Source: a virus
DNA: 25,240 nt
Direction: 5' to 3' (one strand)
Virus record (IMG/VR): IMGVR_UViG_3300027659_000190
Span: 1-25,240 of that record
In this document: in pieces, positions 1 to 8,350 of the stretch
Layout: each line of letters begins with the position of its first letter
Position numbering within the stretch: position 1 is the first letter of the stretch
Made by a program: the position numbers and the translations under genes
The notes under the pieces: generated by a model
Told to the model about the DNA's origin: nothing
Seen by the model: only the letters and a program-made list of their open reading frames with translations
Database searches by the model: none

Positions 1-2
1 TT

Positions 3-68
3 GATGATGAGCATTTGCTCATTTGTTTTGGTATAGTTACTTAAACTACCAACTTGAAATCCTGCCAT
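3..68 (-). CDS. Probable major capsid protein, N-terminal fragment (runs off left edge)
   Basis: Only 22 codons are visible, starting at the ATG at 66-68 and running off the left edge (two more bases belong to a cut codon). The peptide begins MAGFQVGSLSNYTKTNEQ. Its position directly after a protease and a scaffold-like gene, and an opening in which a hydrophobic start leads to Asn/Tyr/Glu-rich residues, fit the N-terminus of HK97-fold capsid proteins of Bacteroidetes phages. The upstream gap is A/T-only with a run of T before the start (A-run in the mRNA), as expected for a Bacteroidetes leader without Shine-Dalgarno. The identification rests mainly on context; another head or decoration protein is possible. 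Confidence 0.55.
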   Translation of the reverse strand, partial: MAGFQVGSLSNYTKTNEQMLII

Positions 69-95
69 TTTTTTTTAAATTAAATTAGTTATAAA

Positions 96-716
96 TTATT
101 TTCTTGCTGCTTTCCATTGTAAGAAAGCGTTTATTTTGTCATCTGCGGTTAGTGCTTTTTCTTTCTTTTCAGATAAGAATTTTACTGCACCATTTGGTTT
201 GTTTTTCTCTGAAGGTTCAGCAGGAGTTTCAGCAATCTCTTTTACGATTTCAGTAACGGCAGCAAATTTCTCACCCATTGATTTGTCTTTGCTTTCCATC
301 TCTTTGCTGATTGCTGCAAGTTTTTCTTCGTAAGATTTCATTGCAGTTTCAATAGCCTCAACACGGCTAACAACACCTGCGAAATCTTCTGCATATTTAG
401 CGAATGCGGTTTCAAACTCACTTGCCATCTTTTCTTCTTTCTTGTCCTCAACTTCAACTTCGATTTCCATTTCTGGTTTTTCAATGCCAGTTACTAAACC
501 ACCAACTGTTGTGATTTTAGTTCCATCTTCAAGTTCGTGAGTTCCATCAGGTGCAGGAGTGGTATTGCCATCTTCTGCAATTACGTTAATGGCTGCGCCT
601 TCTACAAGTTCGCCTTCCCATTGAACTATTGTTCCGTCTGCTAATTTAGCTTCGGCCATTTTTTGCTCTCCAAATAATAGTCTTTGGATTTTCTCAAATG
701 CTTCTTTGCGTGTCAT
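96..716 (-). CDS. Scaffold-like coiled-coil head protein
   Basis: This 206-aa acidic protein probably guides capsid assembly. Residues about 20-80 are a Gly/Asp/Glu-rich, beta-prone segment with two similar turns (LADGTIVQWEGEL and LEDGTKITTVGGL). Residues about 85-155 are a charged heptad-like stretch rich in Glu, Lys and Ala, typical of a coiled coil. The C-terminus (AFLQWKAARK) is short and basic, as in scaffolds that touch the inner capsid wall. It lies between the XkdF-type protease and the probable capsid gene, which is the usual place for a scaffold. An internal ATG at 657-659 (MAEAKLADG) could be an alternative start, but the first 19 residues look like a real amphipathic helix. The family was not recognised precisely. 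Confidence 0.6.
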   Translation of the reverse strand: MTRKEAFEKIQRLLFGEQKMAEAKLADGTIVQWEGELVEGAAINVIAEDGNTTPAPDGTHELEDGTKITTVGGLVTGIEKPEMEIEVEVEDKKEEKMASEFETAFAKYAEDFAGVVSRVEAIETAMKSYEEKLAAISKEMESKDKSMGEKFAAVTEIVKEIAETPAEPSEKNKPNGAVKFLSEKKEKALTADDKINAFLQWKAARK

Positions 717-757
717 GTTCTTTTTTATTAAATAGATATTTATTTTTTTGTTGCTTT

Positions 758-1918
758 TTAATCCTCGATTTGTTTCACTATCTCGATAATTTTCTCAATA
801 GTTGTTTGCGGTTTCTTATCAATCTTCACCATATTAAACACACCCTCAACCGAGAATCCTTTGAATTTGCCTGTCTTTATAAATTCATTCCACACCTCAT
901 CATTGTCCACTTTATATGAACCAAACCAACTGCCATCTGTTAACTTAAACCCAGCAGGGGAGTGGATGCCTCTTTTGCTATCAATCAAAAAGGACTCAAT
1001 CATATATACACCCTCAATCATTTGGTTTGAATCGTGCATAGCATTAACCTCTTTGGTATAGGACTTTTTAAAGAACTTGTTGCGGATGTTATAAATGTCA
1101 TCTGCCGTAAATAGTCCGTAATATTCGCCATTCTCATCTGAACGATAGATTGGCAAATCCGCCACCATTAGCGGTCCAGATATGATTCTTTTTTCTTTGT
1201 CGGCTGCAAACTTGAATTGCTTTTTGTCTATCTGCTCAAGTTTACGTTGCGCCCATTCTATGCCCTCATCGCCACCCCAAGCTAACCACATTAATCTGCC
1301 ACATCCATCGCCTAACTTCTTATTGGAGTTTTGTCTGTGCCTTTCAAATGCTGCCATGCGAGCAATGGTATCACGGCTAATTGCCTCACCATTTGCTAAC
1401 TGATTGGCTCTTGCCTTGCCCACATCTGTTCCGCAATCACCCCATCCGTTTTCCTCCGCCCATCTTAAAGCAATCTTTGCATTTTCTTTGGCTGCCTCTG
1501 GATAGTCTGTATAGCTTTCAAACTTTTGCAACTCATCTTCGTGGTATAAATACTCACTATCTTCTGTGTGTGTTGCACCTGTCATCAATCTGCCATCCGC
1601 ATCTTTATGTGTTGGTCCTGTCCATAGTTTTCCATCGGCAGTATAGTGTGGCACACCTTCGGCAAAACCTTTTTTCTCCCACTTGGCATAACACATTGCT
1701 GCTGCTTGGTCTTGCTCATAACCATTGCCAACTTCAACCCCTATGCAGCGAGAAACAAATTCATCTTTGCTCTCGCCTTCTTTTGGCTCAACTATAAATT
1801 GATTATTGAACGCTTGCCAGTTCATTTCGATGGCAGGCATATCAACCAAAGCAACTGCGGTCACTTCGGCCTCGTCATCTTCGCCAACTTTAAATCTGTA
1901 AATGGGTAATTTTTCCAT
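758..1918 (-). CDS. XkdF-type prohead protease with inserted modules
   Basis: This 386-aa protein is a likely capsid maturation protease of the PBSX XkdF type. The C-terminal part (about 245-365) has the XkdF pattern: FFKKSYTKEVNAMHD (His295), a hydrophobic strand ending in ESFLID, a GSWFGSYKVDNDEVW block and GFSVEG at 354-359 with the candidate catalytic Ser356. The N-terminal part is composite. Residues 50-81 form a module with two Cys and a Trp (FVSRCIG...MCYAKWE). Residues 90-127 repeat DG-WTG/DG-MTG and end in TEDSEYLYH. Residues 137-232 are an alpha-helical module (YPEAAKENA...ANQLANGEAISRDTIARMAAFERH...WAQRKLEQID) that recurs in Bacteroidetes phage head proteins. It precedes scaffold and capsid genes. 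The catalytic assignment is inferred from family resemblance. Confidence 0.75.
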   Translation of the reverse strand: MEKLPIYRFKVGEDDEAEVTAVALVDMPAIEMNWQAFNNQFIVEPKEGESKDEFVSRCIGVEVGNGYEQDQAAAMCYAKWEKKGFAEGVPHYTADGKLWTGPTHKDADGRLMTGATHTEDSEYLYHEDELQKFESYTDYPEAAKENAKIALRWAEENGWGDCGTDVGKARANQLANGEAISRDTIARMAAFERHRQNSNKKLGDGCGRLMWLAWGGDEGIEWAQRKLEQIDKKQFKFAADKEKRIISGPLMVADLPIYRSDENGEYYGLFTADDIYNIRNKFFKKSYTKEVNAMHDSNQMIEGVYMIESFLIDSKRGIHSPAGFKLTDGSWFGSYKVDNDEVWNEFIKTGKFKGFSVEGVFNMVKIDKKPQTTIEKIIEIVKQIED

Positions 1919-1949
1919 CTCTTATAAATAGATTAATTTGTTTTAATTG

Positions 1950-3473
1950 TTATTGTACTGTGGCTTGGTCACGAATATTACTAACAGTTCCTTGAGCCTT
2001 TGTAATGTCTTTCTCTAATACATAAACTTTATTCTCTTTAACATCAAGTGTTCTGGTAATTACTGGCTCATTGCCATTTACTAATCTTGTTGCATTGCTT
2101 GTTGGAGGCAAAACAGGTGCAGCAGGTGCAGGAGTGCTAAAACCACCACCATTACCGCCTGCAACTTTTGGAACTTTTGTCGAAATAATTTTAGTAACAT
2201 TCGCTAACCCCGATGCTATTATTCCTACTGCTGCAATCTTACCAAATATACCACCTTGAGCAAGTGCTTTAGAAGCCCCAACGTAAGTGTCTATGGTTGC
2301 TGATGCAACTGCAAGTGCTTTGCCCGCTTCTGTTTGTTGTCCTGCTAATTGCCCTAATCCAGTTAATGCACCAGAAACTGCCTCTGCATTTGACATCTTT
2401 TGGTTAAATTCTGCTAACTCTATTGCTTTTCTTGCATCTGATGCTTGTTTTGCGATTGCTATTGATTTAGCTTCATATTCTTGTTTTGTCATTAAAGCCT
2501 TACCTTCCTCATCGACTGCATTCTTTTTTAATTCAAGCATAGCTTGTTCTAATGCAAATACTTTTTCTACTTGTGCAATAGTTTCAACACCTTTTGCTTT
2601 TTCAATAGCAATCAAATCTTCCCCTAACTTAATTTGATTATCAAGTCTTTTTTGGTGGTCTTCTCTTTCAAATTTTGCTAAAAGTTCACTTTGCTCTTTT
2701 GCTGCATTTGTTCTTATCTGTTTTTTTAATTCTTCCGCTTGTTGAACAGAATATGTTTCCTCTTTTAATGCTTTATCAATCTCATGGAGTTGATGATTCA
2801 TATTGCGTTTAATATTTGCAAGTTCTCTCTCCCTGCCACGCATGTTTTCAACCCGCAAATCTTTTATTTTTTCGCTATATGCTTCATGTTGTTCCTGTGC
2901 CTTTTTCGTAGCAGCAGCAGCATCTTCAGCAGCCTTCTTTTCCTTGTACCATTCATATATTAAAACACCTAATGAGGCAACTAATGCAATAATACCTGTG
3001 CTTTTAATTGCCTTTCCTAATGTATTAAATGATGTTGCAACTTGAGTTTTAATTACATTTGATAAAATGACAAATTGGTCTTTCATTCCAAGCAAACCAT
3101 TTACACCAGTAGCCAACGCAATCGCACCTTGTGTTTGTTGAATTGCTTTTTCAACGTCTTTGTTTTTATCCCCGAATATCTGCATCGCACCTTGCAATGC
3201 CGAAAAACCATTTGCAACTCCACCCAATACACCTGCAAATGCTTGAAACTTTGCCTCTGGATTAAATGCTTTTACCGCTGCATTTGTGTCATCTATCCTA
3301 TCTCTTAACTCGCCTGCACGTTGAGCAACATCACGAAACTTTTGACTTGCAGGGTCTAATGTGGCAAGTTCGTTTGTTAGTTGCCTTAATTCTTGCTTTA
3401 CTGACTTAACACTTGCTGCACTATTGCCTGTATCAATAGTTGTTTTTAATATTATTTCTTCGGTCTGTGCCAT
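1950..3473 (-). CDS. Tail tape measure protein (short)
   Basis: This 507-aa protein has the make-up of a tape measure: almost wholly helical, very rich in Ala, Lys, Gln and Glu, with hydrophobic patches in the middle. Residues 1-75 hold a coiled coil (VKQELRQLTNELATLDPASQ). Residues about 155-175 (GIIALVASLGVLIYEWYKE) form a membrane-type helix, 180-380 a long charged coiled coil, and 385-440 an Ala/Gly-rich hydrophobic region ending in GGNGGG. The short length predicts a tail of roughly 75 nm by the usual 1.5 A per residue rule. The ATG at 3471-3473 shares one base with the TAA of the preceding tail gene (TAATG), so translation is probably coupled. No muramidase or peptidase domain is visible. 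Confidence 0.75.
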   Translation of the reverse strand: MAQTEEIILKTTIDTGNSAASVKSVKQELRQLTNELATLDPASQKFRDVAQRAGELRDRIDDTNAAVKAFNPEAKFQAFAGVLGGVANGFSALQGAMQIFGDKNKDVEKAIQQTQGAIALATGVNGLLGMKDQFVILSNVIKTQVATSFNTLGKAIKSTGIIALVASLGVLIYEWYKEKKAAEDAAAATKKAQEQHEAYSEKIKDLRVENMRGRERELANIKRNMNHQLHEIDKALKEETYSVQQAEELKKQIRTNAAKEQSELLAKFEREDHQKRLDNQIKLGEDLIAIEKAKGVETIAQVEKVFALEQAMLELKKNAVDEEGKALMTKQEYEAKSIAIAKQASDARKAIELAEFNQKMSNAEAVSGALTGLGQLAGQQTEAGKALAVASATIDTYVGASKALAQGGIFGKIAAVGIIASGLANVTKIISTKVPKVAGGNGGGFSTPAPAAPVLPPTSNATRLVNGNEPVITRTLDVKENKVYVLEKDITKAQGTVSNIRDQATVQ

Positions 3474-6352
3474 TATTTTATTGGTTTTAATCTGTAATAA
3501 ACTTCAACATTGATAGCACTATTGCCACCTGTCATTTCATCTTTTGATGTTATAAACACCGCATCTTCAAATTGAGCCACATTTTCTATAACTGTCCCTT
3601 TGTATCTCGTGTCAACTGCTGAACTTGTTAACACATCTGGCAACTCCGCAATGACTGTAGAATCATTCTCGTATTTTAACTGAATCTTTGTTGCATTGTA
3701 AGCACTTGGTGAAACGAGTGGGTCATATATAACCTGCCCATAGATATCCGTTACTTCCGTATAATAGCCATCAAATTTAGGAATGATGCAAACAGGAGTT
3801 GTATATATGCCTGACACATCGTATTGCGTGAATCCACTCGCTGCATAAAATGGATATTGGATATTGTTAATAACCTGCTCACCATAAACCCCTGCCGTAT
3901 ATCCAGAACAATTTAGCAAGTTTACATTCGATGCTGCAACCTGATTGTTTGCGCCTCCAAGAATGTTTATATATTCACCTGCATACGCATTGCCCTGACT
4001 ATTTACAATCGCATTATCGGTTTCACTCCCCTGCACATTGCCATCCCCATAACTCATATTATTTGAGTTGCCATTGAAACCATTATCGCCTTTAGTTTGG
4101 TCATTGTAAAATACAGGGGAATCACCCACAAATTTACCTTCCTCATCTGTCCATATTTCACTACCACCATTCATTGTTTTAGCACCAATGTCTTGCCACT
4201 TACTATATGGCAGCAACTTGAAGAACTTGCATTGAACAGTATCATATCCTGCCACATTGTAATTAATCTCAATAAGCCTATAATAGCTTCGGTCAATTAA
4301 ATACTTTTTGTCAAAGGTTAAATCCCTTACCTCAAATTCATTTAGCTTTAAACTCAATTCAATAACCTTGCTATCTGGGTCGGTTATCTCTTGTATGTTC
4401 TTTCGCCAATATTTATTAAATAAGTTGTTAGTTGTGTACCCACTTGCTGAATAGTAAACAATTTCGGGAACACCCCACGATAAATCAAATGTTGCATTGT
4501 TAGGGTTATCCAAATGTCCCGCATATTGGAAAACAGGAACGCTGCTTCCATTTACAGGAACTATTCCACTTCCTGACCTATCATCTAAGGTAACAACATT
4601 TGTAAAACCAGATTCCAAAACATTGGCATACAAAACCCTGCCCTTTGAAACCTTCTGTGTATAGGTGTTGTCTTTGTTTTTATATCTTACTTTGCTGAAT
4701 ATCCTATCGTGCCAACCTGGAGTATCACTCAATGGACTTGGCGCAAATGTTACCTTTATATCTTTGGTTTCTTTTATAAACTGATTAGATATATCAAATT
4801 TCCTAAATCCATAACTGTATGGGGAAAGTTGATTATACTTCTGATTGTACTCATCATCATCTTTGTCATACTGGTATATATAAGTTTTATATTTTGCAAG
4901 TTCAAGCGGAGTAATTTTAATCTCTTTGCTTACATCAACCTTGTTAGTAATATCAACAACTGTGTCGGTATAATAGTCATCTCTCGGCTCAATCTTAATC
5001 TTGTTTGGAACATTTGGGTCAGGCTCAAAATAAAGATTAAACATGTTCTTCAAGTTGGTCATAAACTCAACTTGAGTCATATCTTGTGGCACAAAGTTTT
5101 TTAACTGAATGTTTGCCCCATCGTATTTCTGTGCGCTTGGCACATTGTAAAACTGAATCGGAACATTCGTTGTATTAAACCTCCACTCTAACGTGCCTAA
5201 TCCACCTCTGTATGTATTTATCGGGGTATCAATTTCAAGGTAAACTACATCTGTTGTTTTTAAGAAAACAGGGGTTGTCATCTCGATTGAGATTGCCCAA
5301 TCAAAGAAATCGCCCCCAAATAATGGGTCACCTCTGAATGTGGTTACAGTTGCTAACGTGGTATAGTTAGTGCCATCATATTTCCAAATGTTAACAGTTA
5401 CAGGAAAGTTTCTTATATAATTACTTGCTGAATCGTTATACTTAATATAAATCTCGCCTGTCATTATAAACCTATAATAGCCATCTTCTGGTATTGCGAA
5501 CAATCCAGTTGTGGTATCATAGCCTGTTCCTGTGGTCGGTTGCTTTGGTGCATTCGGTAACACAATCGTTCCTGCTGCCGTTGGAATAGTGGCATAGGAG
5601 TTATTGGTATCTCTTTTTGCTAAGAATGTCCTATCATTTATTTGGGTTGCGGTTAAATATTGGGCAGGGTTATCGCCACACCATAACACCAAGTTCTTAA
5701 ATAGGTTGCTATTGAAGAACGTGGAGTCATAAGTATATCCGTAGGTTTCAAATATTTTATCGACTAAGGTCTTTAAATAAACCGCAGGGCTCATTTGGTC
5801 AATGAAATACTGCGACTCAAATCTTGCCAATCCTGTATCGATTATTGGGTATATATATCCATCAGCGGATGTGTGTGCGGTTGTGTCAACGTTTGCAACA
5901 GTCAATGAATGGTCATAGGCTGACAAGTCAAGTTCCCTCAACTTCTTCTCACCCATATCTTTGAACAAGTTGGCAACCTCACCGAATAGCACTATCTCAT
6001 AATCGACTGCACCATCAGGTCGCTTGACAATATTTGTCAACTGAATGAAACCTTTAATCTGCACCAACCCATTGCGATAAAGGATAGCACTTGTTTTTAG
6101 TGCCACATTAAAGTCAGGGTTGTATTGCGTTTCAGTTGTGTTTATTGTATATCTTGACAAATCAAATATGAACGAAAACACCTTATTGTTATTTGATGTT
6201 CCAGGCACTTTGATTGTGCGAGTATAGTCTGACCGCCTTTGCTCTGGGTCAACTATATCCGTAATGCTCTTTGTCAGGTCAATAGTTTCTGACTCGTATA
6301 GGTCTATCTTATACGATGTGTTGCCTTGATATACTAATAATTCATTTATCAT
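3473..6352 (-). CDS. Large tail protein, probable tail hub
   Basis: This 959-aa structural protein begins with a motif (DLTKSITDIVDPEQRRSDYT, then TIKVPGTSNNNKVF) that I associate with tail-tip proteins of Bacteroidetes phages. Residues about 430-570 (DMTQVEFMTNLKNMFNLYFE, then KIKIEPRDDYY) resemble the part of gp27/Tal-type hubs that docks to the tube. The middle (about 230-400) is rich in Tyr, Thr, Asn and beta-strand patterns and may be a receptor- or carbohydrate-binding insert. The C-terminal 200 residues are Asn/Gly-rich (NGFNGNSNNMSYGDGN) and probably form a fibre-like stalk. It overlaps the upstream tail gene by ATGA at 6349-6352 and the tape measure by TAATG. The hub role is inference. 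Confidence 0.65.
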   Translation of the reverse strand: MINELLVYQGNTSYKIDLYESETIDLTKSITDIVDPEQRRSDYTRTIKVPGTSNNNKVFSFIFDLSRYTINTTETQYNPDFNVALKTSAILYRNGLVQIKGFIQLTNIVKRPDGAVDYEIVLFGEVANLFKDMGEKKLRELDLSAYDHSLTVANVDTTAHTSADGYIYPIIDTGLARFESQYFIDQMSPAVYLKTLVDKIFETYGYTYDSTFFNSNLFKNLVLWCGDNPAQYLTATQINDRTFLAKRDTNNSYATIPTAAGTIVLPNAPKQPTTGTGYDTTTGLFAIPEDGYYRFIMTGEIYIKYNDSASNYIRNFPVTVNIWKYDGTNYTTLATVTTFRGDPLFGGDFFDWAISIEMTTPVFLKTTDVVYLEIDTPINTYRGGLGTLEWRFNTTNVPIQFYNVPSAQKYDGANIQLKNFVPQDMTQVEFMTNLKNMFNLYFEPDPNVPNKIKIEPRDDYYTDTVVDITNKVDVSKEIKITPLELAKYKTYIYQYDKDDDEYNQKYNQLSPYSYGFRKFDISNQFIKETKDIKVTFAPSPLSDTPGWHDRIFSKVRYKNKDNTYTQKVSKGRVLYANVLESGFTNVVTLDDRSGSGIVPVNGSSVPVFQYAGHLDNPNNATFDLSWGVPEIVYYSASGYTTNNLFNKYWRKNIQEITDPDSKVIELSLKLNEFEVRDLTFDKKYLIDRSYYRLIEINYNVAGYDTVQCKFFKLLPYSKWQDIGAKTMNGGSEIWTDEEGKFVGDSPVFYNDQTKGDNGFNGNSNNMSYGDGNVQGSETDNAIVNSQGNAYAGEYINILGGANNQVAASNVNLLNCSGYTAGVYGEQVINNIQYPFYAASGFTQYDVSGIYTTPVCIIPKFDGYYTEVTDIYGQVIYDPLVSPSAYNATKIQLKYENDSTVIAELPDVLTSSAVDTRYKGTVIENVAQFEDAVFITSKDEMTGGNSAINVEVYYRLKPIK

Positions 6353-7737
6353 AATGACTGCCTGTATCTGTTATAAGAGTATTGCATATTGCAGGTAATC
6401 TTGTGTAACTGCCTGCCAGAGTTTAAGTAGGTTTGATTTTGATATCCTGTTTCGGTTACTTGCACTGCAATGAAATCAGTCGCACTTCTTTCTAACCAAA
6501 TCAAAGGACTTTCAAATAAACCTTGCATCCATTCCGATTGTGCATCGGTTATCCAATCAGAGTTCAATAATACGTTATCGGTTATCTCGGTGTTGTAGTT
6601 TACCTTCAATCTGTCCGCATCTATGTAACCAAGTGGCAGCATTTTTCTGTATTGTGTTCTGTTAACCTCAATGCTCTTTTGATTTACTGCGGTGAAGTTA
6701 TATGCCTCCCAACCTCCATACTGATTTAGCCAATGCAATCTATATGTTCCATATTTTGTGCAGGCAGGAACTATATCGATTCTGTATGTTTCAAGTAAAG
6801 TTTCGGTCATTGATATTATGTTCATAAACTCAACATCATAGTATGCAGTATTTGCATTCAAACTGAATCCACTTATCTTTTCTGCATTTACATTATAAAC
6901 ATAGGTTGTTCCCGATTGACTTATTCCTTCAGTTGTGGTAACAAGCAAAGAGCCTGCATTATCATATTGCTTCACTCTTATATGGCTCAACCTTCTGCTT
7001 GCGGTCAAAGTAGTTGTTACATTCGATGTTCCGTTATTTGATAACACAATAATGTTTGAGCCTAACCCTGCATTGTATTCCACATTAACAATGGTTGTGT
7101 TTGCAGGTATGCCTGTTCCTGTGATGCCCAATCCTGGCGATAACGTTGGTGGCATTATGGTTGCATATTCGCCAGTCAACAAAACATTCGGACTTCCATT
7201 GCTGACTATTCCTTCAATCTTCGTTACAGGGTCAAAGTAGGTAATTGTCTTGTATTGCCCTGCATACTTATAATTTGGGATGCTTTCTTGCAAGGTAAAC
7301 CCAGATGCAATGTTCATCTTTGAAAATTCAAACTTACCAAACTCCTCAAAATCAAACACGGCATTGTAGGCAAACTTATCATTGCTCTTTGTTAGGTCAG
7401 GATAGATAATCAATGTTCCTGATGCGTTGTTATATGCCTCACCAAACTGCACATAATATGGGCATCTGCTACCAGTATTGGCGGATAATAATGTACTCGA
7501 TGCGTTCAGAAAGTCTGCCGATAAGTAATTCCTAACCACAGGTGAAACATCAACTTTTAATGAAGTCGATGCGGGTTGCTTTGGGTATAGTTGCCTATTT
7601 ACCCTCACTCCACCCACATAAACATCAATGACAAAGTTGAAGTTCGTTTGTGCGGTCTGTGTACTTGTTACATCAAATACAAGTTGGTTATAGCCTGCCC
7701 CATGTTCGGCAGGTTCGCTATTTACTGTTATACTCAT
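6349..7737 (-). CDS. Tail protein, beta-rich, possible distal tail protein
   Basis: This 462-aa protein is beta-rich with many Asn, Thr and Tyr residues. The N-terminal 100 residues look like a beta sandwich. Residues about 195-247 contain a module (LSPGLGITGTGIPANTTI followed by SNIIVLSNNGT) that recurs in unrelated phage virion proteins and looks like an insertion. The C-terminal half has aromatic-rich segments (LHWLNQYGGWEAYNF; SPLIWLERS). It lies between the gp10-like gene, with a 20-base overlap, and the putative hub gene, with an ATGA overlap, which fits a distal tail or adaptor protein. The precise family was not recognised; a structural role is fairly safe. Confidence 0.6.
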   Translation of the reverse strand: MSITVNSEPAEHGAGYNQLVFDVTSTQTAQTNFNFVIDVYVGGVRVNRQLYPKQPASTSLKVDVSPVVRNYLSADFLNASSTLLSANTGSRCPYYVQFGEAYNNASGTLIIYPDLTKSNDKFAYNAVFDFEEFGKFEFSKMNIASGFTLQESIPNYKYAGQYKTITYFDPVTKIEGIVSNGSPNVLLTGEYATIMPPTLSPGLGITGTGIPANTTIVNVEYNAGLGSNIIVLSNNGTSNVTTTLTASRRLSHIRVKQYDNAGSLLVTTTEGISQSGTTYVYNVNAEKISGFSLNANTAYYDVEFMNIISMTETLLETYRIDIVPACTKYGTYRLHWLNQYGGWEAYNFTAVNQKSIEVNRTQYRKMLPLGYIDADRLKVNYNTEITDNVLLNSDWITDAQSEWMQGLFESPLIWLERSATDFIAVQVTETGYQNQTYLNSGRQLHKITCNMQYSYNRYRQSL

Positions 7738-8350
7738 TTGCTGCTCGTTTAATACTTACTTTAATTGTTGCCCCTAATCCTTTGGCAACCTCATTCACTA
7801 ATTGGTCAACCCTCTTTTTATTAGTGGCTTCTCTAACAAAGTTTACAGGCTTTATACCTCCAATCTTTGTGGCTACTGCCATTGCCTTTGCCTCCTGCTC
7901 GATTGCACTTGCCTGTTTCTTTTTGTTCTTACTGGTTAGCTTCTTGCCACTCATACTTTTGCTACCTGTCTTGGCAATGTATTTTTTAAAGCTATCAACC
8001 ATATTCTTGCCTGCACCTATTGTTTTGAACTTATACGGAGAGTTGCCTGCCTTGTTTTTCTTCACACCCCTAACACCTTTGTCCACGAACTTCCAGTAAT
8101 AGCCATCTTTACCTGCAACTATATTAATGCTAACTTTTGAGCCTCCAACTTTTGCAGGCATAGGTGCTATATTTGCAACCAATGCACCTCTCGTTCCTGT
8201 GCGTGTATTTTTTATAATCTTATCACGCATCAAATCAATACCACCATTGCACCACCTCAATACAATATCGGTCAGGGTATTGCCCTGTGCCGTTGCAAAG
8301 TCATCTGTGCTTTGTCCGTATTTACTGCCTATCTGTTCTGCGGTTGTCAT
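7718..8350 (-). CDS. HK97 gp10-like tail-completion/head-tail protein
   Basis: This 210-aa very basic protein carries the block GYYWKFVDKGVRGVKK, which matches the F-V-(E/D)-x-G core of the HK97 gp10 / tail-completion family, followed by a Lys-rich loop (KSMSGKKLTSKNKKKQ) and a C-terminal helix. Such proteins sit at the junction between head connector and tail tube. The N-terminal residues (LTDIVLRWCNGGIDLMRDKI) form a helix. The gene overlaps the end of the -1 frame of the tail chaperone by 29 bases and the next tail gene by 20 bases, so the group is tightly packed. At 210 aa it is longer than typical gp10 proteins (about 110-150 aa); the extra length is the Lys-rich C-terminal part. Confidence 0.65.
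   Translation of the reverse strand: MTTAEQIGSKYGQSTDDFATAQGNTLTDIVLRWCNGGIDLMRDKIIKNTRTGTRGALVANIAPMPAKVGGSKVSINIVAGKDGYYWKFVDKGVRGVKKNKAGNSPYKFKTIGAGKNMVDSFKKYIAKTGSKSMSGKKLTSKNKKKQASAIEQEAKAMAVATKIGGIKPVNFVREATNKKRVDQLVNEVAKGLGATIKVSIKRAANEYNSK

Noticed and set aside
1381-1797. 138-codon plus-strand frame opposite the protease gene
   Set aside because: It is the complement of a well-supported gene with known motifs and has a His/Leu/Pro/Ser-rich shadow composition.
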